Positions 32,347 through 37,969 of a stretch of 42,396 nt of DNA are shown piece after piece. A program made the translations under genes and the position numbers. Source of the stretch: Candidatus Saccharimonadota bacterium. GTDB taxonomy: Bacteria > Patescibacteriota > Saccharimonadia > Saccharimonadales > Saccharimonadaceae. Position 1 is the stretch's first letter. Each line of letters starts with the position of its first letter. The stretch lies in contig JAQGHA010000011.1 of assembly GCA_028289065.1 (NCBI GenBank), positions 1 to 42,396 of the forward strand, written 5' to 3'. The notes beneath the pieces are model-generated. The model was not told the origin of the DNA and made no database searches. It saw nothing but the letters and a program-made list of their open reading frames with translations.

Positions 32347-32946
32347 ATGGAAGCTTCCTTTTTCACCCGTCATCCATTTATGAAAGACCTGCTCAGCCTG
32401 GTCATTTTTGTTGCTTGTGTCGTTATTGGCACCGTTTTGATTAATACCTACGTATTTCGCAGCTTTAACGTTGTTGGGCCAAGCATGGAAACTACCTTAT
32501 ATACCGGCGATCGCTTGGTCGTAAACCGCGTACCAGTTACGTGGGCGCAAATTCAAGGTAAATCGTACATTCCCCACCGTGGGCAAGTAATTGTCTTCAA
32601 AAACCCTCACTACAGCTTAGGTATTGAAGATGAATACATTGTTAAACGCGTTATTGCCTTCCCTGGCGAGCGAGTGCTGTTAAAAGATGGCCATTATTTA
32701 GTGTTTAATGCGCAGTTCCCCGCCGGCTTTGACCCAGACGACAGCAACCACGGCGAGCCAGGCTCCCCAACCACTGGCGAAGTCGACACCGTCGTACCTG
32801 AAAACGAACTATTCGTCAGCGGCGACCACCGTACCGGAAATTATTCATATGACTCTCGCAACGGTTTAGGAACGATTCCTTATTACAATATTGTTGGACC
32901 TGTTAGCGTACGAATATTCCCGTTCAATAAAGTGCGAACGTTTTAG
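32347..32946 (+). CDS. lepB: Signal peptidase I
   Basis: Signal peptidase I cuts signal peptides from exported proteins. The 199-residue protein has one N-terminal membrane anchor (about 15-38), the catalytic serine Ser46 in GPSMETTL, the general base Lys100 in EYIVKRVIAFPGE, and the conserved SGDHR followed by SYDSRNGLGTI. The order and length match gram-positive-type enzymes. It serves SecA-dependent export, including the large surface protein encoded at 38-40.6 kb. The start is leaderless-type. Confidence 0.96.
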   Translation: MEASFFTRHPFMKDLLSLVIFVACVVIGTVLINTYVFRSFNVVGPSMETTLYTGDRLVVNRVPVTWAQIQGKSYIPHRGQVIVFKNPHYSLGIEDEYIVKRVIAFPGERVLLKDGHYLVFNAQFPAGFDPDDSNHGEPGSPTTGEVDTVVPENELFVSGDHRTGNYSYDSRNGLGTIPYYNIVGPVSVRIFPFNKVRTF

Positions 32947-32967
32947 CACCCCTACACTTTACAACGC

Positions 32968-32996
32968 TTGATTTTTATTTTAGTTTATGGTATAGT
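32968..32996 (+). promoter_or_regulatory. Promoter of the 203-residue orphan gene
   Basis: TTGATT at 32968-32973, a 17 nt spacer ending in TGG, TATAGT at 32991-32996. The ATG at 33005 follows after 8 nt. Confidence 0.65.
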
Positions 32997-33004
32997 ACCC
33001 TACT

Positions 33005-33616
33005 ATGAATAACGAAACACCTGAATTTTTTTCAGCAACATCAGGTATCGAATCACTTAACGGTAATTTAACGACCGCTCTTGAAGTGCTTGAGCAATTA
33101 AAAAACCAGTATAACTATGATGACATCGATGTATACGACTTCAATCAAAAAGATTGGTCTGCCTACCAAATACAAAACCATCTGAACATAGCCTTAGCCG
33201 AACGTGCCATATTACCTATCGGCGAGCGTATTGATATGAGTGGTGAAATATCAGCTATACGAGATGAGCCTATAGCCGGTTTACTCATGGGGTATCGTAT
33301 AGGGAAAGTAATTTCACACCGTCACCTTGAAGGCCGTCTAAAAAGCGTAGATGTAGTCACATTGCCAACACAAGTGATGTACGACACGATGGAACGTGAT
33401 CGACGCTACAGTAAAGAATTTCCAGATTTTACTCAACTAGGCTTAGCGTTTTCGCTTGATGAGATTGCCGTTATTGAACCTTCGAAGCCCGTAGACCAGG
33501 TTCTTTTCGGTGAAGTTGCCGAAGGCGTTTTCCCAGTACAATACCCTGGCTTAATACTGAGTACAGCAATGCCTCGTGAAGAAGTAATTGCTAAATACCG
33601 CCCTCTAGCCGAGTAG
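33005..33616 (+). CDS. Hypothetical soluble protein
   Basis: The 203-residue protein has no membrane segment or signal peptide and no motif I recognise. It is acidic overall, with a helical N-terminus (LTTALEVLEQLKNQY), a central segment IAGLLMGYRIGKVISHRHLEGRLKSVDVVTLPTQVMYDTMERDRR that looks like a beta-rich core, and a C-terminus rich in prolines. Base composition resembles the host rather than the GC-rich orphans. It is monocistronic with a leaderless-type start and sits between lepB and a membrane orphan. Confidence 0.65.
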   Translation: MNNETPEFFSATSGIESLNGNLTTALEVLEQLKNQYNYDDIDVYDFNQKDWSAYQIQNHLNIALAERAILPIGERIDMSGEISAIRDEPIAGLLMGYRIGKVISHRHLEGRLKSVDVVTLPTQVMYDTMERDRRYSKEFPDFTQLGLAFSLDEIAVIEPSKPVDQVLFGEVAEGVFPVQYPGLILSTAMPREEVIAKYRPLAE

Positions 33617-33644
33617 TTCTTGGATTGTGTTTAGTAGTATGTTC

Positions 33645-33673
33645 TTGACGAATTATAAGTAATACAGCATAAT
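33645..33673 (+). promoter_or_regulatory. Promoter of the membrane orphan gene
   Basis: TTGACG at 33645-33650, a 17 nt spacer, CATAAT at 33668-33673. The -10 box directly abuts an ATG at 33674, so the true start should be the second ATG at 33683. Confidence 0.65.
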
Positions 33674-33682
33674 ATGCAGATT

Positions 33683-34294
33683 ATGTTTAAGAAGAAAACA
33701 CCCGATACTCAACCTGATACATTTTCCGTATCATCCTTAACTGATAAAGATGCTCTTTTCGATAACTATCGTCAACAAAGAGACGCTAAGCAGACTGAAC
33801 AGGAAAACCTTATCACAGAATCTTACGACAACTTAAGCCCGGAAGATCGTGAAGCAAAGATCCGTTACGACAACAACCTTAAAGCTATGTTGAAAGATAA
33901 AGCATCAGCCGACAAAAAATCCGGAAGACGCACATATAGTCCAAGAAGCGGCGTTTTTGCTTCTGATCGTTCATACGACAGTCGCTTCTCTGGATCTGGT
34001 AGAGGCTCTGCCATAGTTGCTGTCGGTTCGGTCGCTATAATCGTTGCTTCTATTACTATCCCAGGCTTACTTGTGGATTCATTTTATGGAGAAGAATCAG
34101 CTACCCAATACATAGAAGAAAATGGCTATACAAATGTTGAATTAACTGGCAAAAGCACTATGCTGGTAGGAATTCAGGGCTGTGACAATAATGATTTTGT
34201 TAAATACTCGTTCGAGGCAACCGCACTGAATGGTGTCGATACAACTGTTATGGTGTGTAAAGGCTTGTTTAAGTCTTCGACTATCCGCGACTAG
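33683..34294 (+). CDS. Single-pass membrane protein, unknown
   Basis: From the ATG at 33683 the protein has 203 residues: a charged, Gln/Asp-rich cytoplasmic region (1-80), a Ser/Arg/Gly-rich segment, one membrane helix (about 108-130, AIVAVGSVAIIVASITIPGLLV), and an outer domain of about 70 residues with two cysteines (GIQGCDNND and VMVCKG) that could form a disulfide. The ATG three codons upstream would precede the transcript start. It overlaps the convergent parB gene by 4 nt. No family recognised. Confidence 0.7.
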   Translation: MFKKKTPDTQPDTFSVSSLTDKDALFDNYRQQRDAKQTEQENLITESYDNLSPEDREAKIRYDNNLKAMLKDKASADKKSGRRTYSPRSGVFASDRSYDSRFSGSGRGSAIVAVGSVAIIVASITIPGLLVDSFYGEESATQYIEENGYTNVELTGKSTMLVGIQGCDNNDFVKYSFEATALNGVDTTVMVCKGLFKSSTIRD

Positions 34295-35169
34295 CCAAGT
34301 AGTTCTTGGATTCGCTCAAGTTCTTCAGCGCTCTTGAACTTAATGACAATATTACCAGCACCTTTGCTATTCACCCGGATAGCAACGTCAGTTTTAAGGC
34401 GAGTTTTTAGCGATTCGACGCGGCCTTCGTATTGAGCCGAAATTGTTGCAGCTTCTGGCTCGTCAGTTTTTTGCTGCTTTTTCAAATTCGTCATATACTG
34501 CTCAACCTTACGAGCGCTCCACTCTTCGGCAATAATGCGTGGAATAAGTTCAGCAATTAGCTCTTGATTTTGGCCAATTAATGGGCGGGCTTGGCCTTCG
34601 GTTAGTTTGCCTTCGGCTAAGGCCACGATCGCTTCTTTAGGAAGTTTCAAAAGGCGCATGGTGTTAATAACGGCCGAAGCGGATTTATGCACACGCTCGG
34701 CAATTTTTTCAGCGCTCAAGTTGAACTGGTCGCGTAATTTTGCGTAGGCTGTAGCTGTTTCAATAGTGTTAAGGTCACGACGTTGGATGTTTTCAATTAA
34801 GGAAACTTCTAGTTGCTTCTGGCCCGACATAGTCCGAATAACAACTGGAATTTCAGTTAAGCCAGCTAGTTTGGAAGCACGGAAACGGCGTTCACCAGCC
34901 ACGATTTCAAAGCCATCACCTTTTGGTGTCACGATAATTGGTTGAATAACACCGTGCTCTTTTATAGAGTCGGCTAATTCTTGCAAAGCCGTCGCGTCAA
35001 AATGTCGACGTGGTTGGTCGGGGTTAGCTTGAAGACTTTTTAGTGGTAAAGTTTTTTGTTCACTCACCTTTTGTTCTTGCTTAGCAGTCGTATCGAAGCT
35101 ATCATCCAAAAAATCAGTTGGAATTAAAGAATCGAAGCCTCGACCGAGGCCTTTATTGGCGGCACTCAT
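34291..35169 (-). CDS. parB: Chromosome partitioning protein ParB (Spo0J family)
   Basis: ParB is a CTP-dependent clamp that loads at parS sites and helps segregate the chromosome. The 292-residue protein has the N-terminal CTP/ParB box (VIVTPKGDGFEIVAGERRFRASKLAG, with GERRFRA), the helix-turn-helix (LSAEKIAERVHKSASAVINTMRLLKLP), and a C-terminal dimerisation domain. Its ATG overlaps the parA TGA (ATGA). No canonical parS palindrome was seen in the window. Confidence 0.96.
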   Translation of the reverse strand: MSAANKGLGRGFDSLIPTDFLDDSFDTTAKQEQKVSEQKTLPLKSLQANPDQPRRHFDATALQELADSIKEHGVIQPIIVTPKGDGFEIVAGERRFRASKLAGLTEIPVVIRTMSGQKQLEVSLIENIQRRDLNTIETATAYAKLRDQFNLSAEKIAERVHKSASAVINTMRLLKLPKEAIVALAEGKLTEGQARPLIGQNQELIAELIPRIIAEEWSARKVEQYMTNLKKQQKTDEPEAATISAQYEGRVESLKTRLKTDVAIRVNSKGAGNIVIKFKSAEELERIQELLG

Positions 35170-35963
35170 ACGTTAGCTCCTACTTTTGCGGCTTCGGCTG
35201 CTTCAGTACGGTCAATCACCTCTTTCGCTAATGCCTTGTAAGCCCGTGAACCCTTGGAAAATTTATCATAGACACCAATTGGGATACCATGGCTTGGCGC
35301 TTCAGCCAGGCGAATATTCCGAGGAATGGTAGTAGTAAATACCTTACCTGGGAAGTGGCGTTTAATTTCGTTGTGCACTTGAGTACTCAAGGTGGTGCGG
35401 CTATCTAACATAGTTGGCAGCACGCCTAATAGTTCAAGGTTCGGGTTCATACCCTTACGAACAAGCTTCATAGTCTCTAATAGCTGCCCTAACCCCTCCA
35501 GGGCGTAGAACTCTGCCTGAACCGGCAAGAGGACGTATTTGGAAGCAATCAAGCCGTTGACCGTTAAAAGGCTAAGGCTTGGTGGGCTATCAATCAAAAT
35601 ATAGTCGTAGTTAACGGCTGACGAATCAATTGCCAACTTCAAACGTGAAAAACGTTTGTCAGTTTGAGCCAGCTCAACTTCGGTATTTGCCAGCACGGAG
35701 GTTGTTGGAGCCAACCATAAATTCTTATAAGCCGTGGCAACCACCACTTGGTCGAGTGAGCACTTGCCGGTAATTACATCGGTCATTGTTAGTTGTAGCT
35801 CGCTTTTATCTACACCAAGGCCGCTACTGGCGTTGCCTTGTGGGTCGAAATCAATCAAGAGAACACTTTTGCCAGCTTTAGATAAAAAATATGCGAGGTT
35901 AATAGAAGTAGTGGTTTTACCCACGCCCCCTTTTTGATTGGTAATAGCAATAACAGTCGCCAT
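35166..35963 (-). CDS. parA: Chromosome partitioning ATPase ParA (Soj)
   Basis: ParA forms ATP-dependent gradients on DNA that move ParB-bound origins. The 265-residue protein has the deviant Walker A KGGVGKTT (11-18), LLIDFDPQGNASSGLG, and Walker B LIDSPPSLSLLT. It is the chromosomal (short, no N-terminal HTH) type. It heads a parA-parB operon with a 4 nt ATGA overlap. A TATAAT box lies at 35997-36002; the leader contains a small AACCC/GGGTT hairpin. Confidence 0.97.
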   Translation of the reverse strand: MATVIAITNQKGGVGKTTTSINLAYFLSKAGKSVLLIDFDPQGNASSGLGVDKSELQLTMTDVITGKCSLDQVVVATAYKNLWLAPTTSVLANTEVELAQTDKRFSRLKLAIDSSAVNYDYILIDSPPSLSLLTVNGLIASKYVLLPVQAEFYALEGLGQLLETMKLVRKGMNPNLELLGVLPTMLDSRTTLSTQVHNEIKRHFPGKVFTTTIPRNIRLAEAPSHGIPIGVYDKFSKGSRAYKALAKEVIDRTEAAEAAKVGANV

Positions 35964-35996
35964 AGCCTTTAGAAAAACCCTCGTTTCATTGGGTTA

Positions 35997-36002
35997 ATTA
36001 TA
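35997..36002 (-). promoter_or_regulatory. -10 box of parAB
   Basis: Minus strand TATAAT, about 33 nt before the parA ATG. No clear -35. Confidence 0.45.
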
Positions 36003-36053
36003 GCATGTAGCGGGGAGAAAAGTCGTACACAAACCGTTCGATTATACATATGC

Positions 36054-36080
36054 TTGCAGTAATGTTACTAAAATTATATT
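36054..36080 (+). promoter_or_regulatory. Promoter region of the 83-residue orphan with palindromic operator
   Basis: TTGCAG (36054-36059) and TATATT (36075-36080) are separated by 15 nt, a weak promoter. The spacer holds a perfect palindrome, AGTAA-TG-TTACT (36058-36069), which resembles a repressor site in its five-two-five layout. Confidence 0.4.
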
Positions 36081-36117
36081 CTTAGCATATCTTGTACCTA
36101 CGAGCTAAGGATGAGAA

Positions 36118-36369
36118 ATGATTGCTCACATGTACAGCGGACATAAGGTCAAGCTGTCGACTGAAAGCACTTTCGTTGGGTTCCTCGTACTAAATGATGA
36201 CGGCCTTTTTGACTGCAGCGAGGACTATCAGGTTTACATGGAATCTCCTCAAGCGGGCACAAGGCCATGGATTGCGTATGTACGGAAGGACCTAGACGAA
36301 ATACCCGACTTCAAAGGAGCCATCCGCGTTCTACACGACAAATATCGAGTCCTTAGTGTCAGTTATTAA
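36118..36369 (+). CDS. Small hypothetical protein, solitary gene
   Basis: The 83-residue protein is predicted soluble, acidic and beta-rich (MYSGHKVKLSTESTFVGFLVLNDDGLFDCSEDYQVYM, then PWIAYVRKDLDEIPDFKGAIRVL), possibly a small barrel. I recognise no family. AAGGATGAG lies just before the ATG, unlike the leaderless host genes. A branched 3' structure and a bidirectional terminator follow. It lies alone in the parA-rplU gap, in the same style as the orphan genes at 14.8, 25.4 and 27.1 kb. Confidence 0.65.
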   Translation: MIAHMYSGHKVKLSTESTFVGFLVLNDDGLFDCSEDYQVYMESPQAGTRPWIAYVRKDLDEIPDFKGAIRVLHDKYRVLSVSY

Positions 36370-36373
36370 CGAG

Positions 36374-36427
36374 ATACTCCCGCATCAATAGTGAGCAAAT
36401 GAACGCTCCTAACGGTGCGGGCATTTT
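36374..36427 (+). other. Branched 3' hairpin after the 83-residue orphan
   Basis: CCCGCA and TGCGGG arms enclose an inner GAGC/GCTC hairpin; the sequence continues into CATTTTGC. It may end the orphan's transcript or protect its 3' end. Confidence 0.5.
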
Positions 36428-36432
36428 GCTAT

Positions 36433-36464
36433 AAAAAAGAAGCCCCTTTCGGAGCTTCTTTTAA
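36433..36464. terminator. Bidirectional intrinsic terminator before rplU 3' end
   Basis: AAAAGAAGC and GCTTCTTTT arms plus an inner CC/GG pair and a short loop; T-tracts result on both strands. It separates rplU from the 83-residue orphan. Confidence 0.85.
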
Positions 36465-36475
36465 AGAGTTATTAC

Positions 36476-36784
36476 CTACTTGATTGAAACAATTTCAATC
36501 TTTGAGTACTTCTGGCGGTGACCGTTTAACTTGTGCACACGCTTTTTAGCCTTGTAACGGATAACTTGAATTTTGTCACCCTTTACGAGGTCTTCGATTA
36601 CCTTAGCGGTAACGATCACATCTTTAACAGTTGGCGTACCGATGGTAATGTTATCACCATCAATAAGCAACAGTGCGTCTAGAGTGAGCTCTTTAGTTCC
36701 TTCCTGGAGGAGGTCCACCAGTAGGGTCTCTTTTTCGGCGACAATAAATTGTTTTCCACCGATCTTAACGACTGCTTTTGTCAT
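36476..36784 (-). CDS. rplU: 50S ribosomal protein L21
   Basis: L21 binds 23S rRNA near the base of the large subunit. The 102-residue protein starts MTKAVVKIGGKQFIVAEKETLLVDLL and ends with the conserved basic region VIRYKAKKRVHKLNGHRQKYSKIEIVSI, as in the family. In most bacteria rpmA (L27) follows in the same operon; here rplU stands alone. AAGGA lies before the ATG in a 27 nt leader under a strong promoter. Confidence 0.97.
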   Translation of the reverse strand: MTKAVVKIGGKQFIVAEKETLLVDLLQEGTKELTLDALLLIDGDNITIGTPTVKDVIVTAKVIEDLVKGDKIQVIRYKAKKRVHKLNGHRQKYSKIEIVSIK

Positions 36785-36818
36785 ATGTATTCCTTATATA
36801 TTTGTCAATCAGTTGTTC

Positions 36819-36847
36819 ATTATAACAGGGATGGGGGTAGATGTAAA
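36819..36847 (-). promoter_or_regulatory. rplU promoter
   Basis: Minus strand -35 TTTACA (36847-36842), a 17 nt spacer and TATAAT (36824-36819). The structured element at 36865-36974 begins 17 nt upstream of the -35. Confidence 0.75.
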
Positions 36848-36864
36848 GTCATGTACTCCCCTGC

Positions 36865-36974
36865 AAAACTTCTTGTACTTATTTCTAGACGGCTTCGCGC
36901 CGGGTTCAATTGGGGCCTTTGCGCCCAATTTCACTCAGGCTGCAGAGGTCGTAGAAAGAAGTACAAGAAGTTTT
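36865..36974. repeat. Structured ~110 bp element, divergent third copy (proposed)
   Basis: A 110 bp inverted repeat with 23 bp outer arms (36865-36887 and 36952-36974, one mismatch). Inside are a GAC/GTC closing helix, a CGGC/GCCG hairpin and a central hairpin AATTGGG/CCCAATT. In the same orientation as copies 1 and 2 it shares ACGGC, then YTC followed by AAT-hairpin-ATT-TC, then GAGGT, in the same order and similar spacing. It starts 16 nt downstream of the CAP-gene stop, exactly as copy 2 does after greA. The family link is inferred; the inverted repeat itself is plain. Confidence 0.7.
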
Positions 36975-36990
36975 TAGGCGGAGTAAGGCT

Positions 36991-37911
36991 TTAAATTGAG
37001 CCGCCGCCGGTGGCGATGATGATTAGAATGCCCAGCATAAGGGTTCCGATGAAGGTATACATGCCGTGGTGGAGACGCCAGGATTTTTTCCAGGCTTTGG
37101 GGAGTTGGTTGCGGTAGTGGTGTGCAGCGGCGCCGACTATGGCGACGATGGCCAGGACGGCTAGGATGGCGATGGTAACCGGGCTGAGCGATTGTAAAGC
37201 CGTGCCAAAGAACTCTAGTGGGTTCGAGCCCTGCTGTTTTGGTGTTGAAAAGCTAACTGGTTCGGTAGCGCCTTGCACGGCAGCAAAGGTTACGGGGGCA
37301 CCATAAAAGGCCACAACTAATGTAGTTGCTCGGCCGTCAAGCGTGCCGTCAACAACAGCAAAGCCTACATCGACATACTTACCGTTTAATATATTCTCAC
37401 GGTGGCTGGTAGAGTTCATCCAAGCATCAACCGTCGCGTCGGCAGTTGGGTAATTTTTTGCCAAGTTCTCCCCGGCTACGCTGTAATTATAGCCGGTATC
37501 ACCGAACCATTTCCAAGGCTCAACGCCGCTTGGTGAGGTGTGCGCCCAGTAATTATGGGTCAACATATCTTGAGCTTTCAAAAAGGCTGCTTGGCTAAGC
37601 TGGTCATTGAGCTTCAAATCCCCCAGGCTTTGGGCTTGGCGTTCTTTGTTGGTATCAATTAATAAATCGACGGTCTGAATGTCAGACGTTCGCCCTAAGA
37701 TTTGAAAATTCCCAGTGGTCGTAAAGCTGTACACAGTTTGCGCCAGCAAAGCGATAATCAGCACCGCTACTAGGCCATGCGCACGTATTAAGTGTGGTCG
37801 AAAGTTATTTCCCTTATGTGGCACAAGCATACGCTTCGCCTGGTGCGTTACCTTAGCGTGCACAGTTTGGGGTTTTTTAATCTGTTTTTGTTTTGCTTTC
37901 ACAGTGTGCAT
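36991..37911 (-). CDS. CAP (SCP/PR1-like) domain membrane protein
   Basis: From the ATG at 37911 the protein has 306 residues: a basic cytoplasmic N-terminus, a membrane segment (about 43-62), an extracellular CAP domain (about 85-210), and two C-terminal membrane segments (about 242-262 and 279-300). The CAP motifs are visible: LIDTNKERQAQSLGDLKLND, HNYWAHTSPSGVEPWKWF, AGENLAKNY and SHRENILNGKYVDVGF. These domains are often found in secreted or surface proteins of uncertain activity. A TTG four codons upstream is less likely because it overlaps a terminator. The structured element at 36865-36974 lies just 3'. Confidence 0.88.
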   Translation of the reverse strand: MHTVKAKQKQIKKPQTVHAKVTHQAKRMLVPHKGNNFRPHLIRAHGLVAVLIIALLAQTVYSFTTTGNFQILGRTSDIQTVDLLIDTNKERQAQSLGDLKLNDQLSQAAFLKAQDMLTHNYWAHTSPSGVEPWKWFGDTGYNYSVAGENLAKNYPTADATVDAWMNSTSHRENILNGKYVDVGFAVVDGTLDGRATTLVVAFYGAPVTFAAVQGATEPVSFSTPKQQGSNPLEFFGTALQSLSPVTIAILAVLAIVAIVGAAAHHYRNQLPKAWKKSWRLHHGMYTFIGTLMLGILIIIATGGGSI

Positions 37912-37918
37912 ACAGTAT

Positions 37919-37952
37919 AGCAAAAAGCCCTTACAAGCGTAAGGGCTTTGCT
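37919..37952 (-). terminator. Intrinsic terminator of the surface protein gene
   Basis: On the minus strand AGCAAAGCCCTTAC pairs with GTAAGGGCTTTTTGCT around GCTT, with a T5 run. It lies 18 nt after the stop of the large surface protein and just before the CAP gene. Confidence 0.85.
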
Positions 37953-37969
37953 GTTATTAAATATTTTTG

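Noticed and set aside
36865-36974. tRNA-like or tmRNA-like cloverleaf at the third element
   Set aside because: The outer helix is 23 bp, far longer than an acceptor stem, and no anticodon arm or T-loop pairing can be drawn.
36573-36977. Open frame antisense to rplU running through the structured element
   Set aside because: It overlaps rplU, its promoter and the inverted repeat; the translation has no recognisable domain.
37205-37230. GGTTCGAGCCC, resembling a tRNA T-arm
   Set aside because: It is inside the CAP protein coding sequence and no acceptor, D or anticodon stems surround it.
37912-37923. TTG start four codons upstream of the CAP gene ATG
   Set aside because: It falls inside the stem of the terminator of the preceding gene and has no Shine-Dalgarno.
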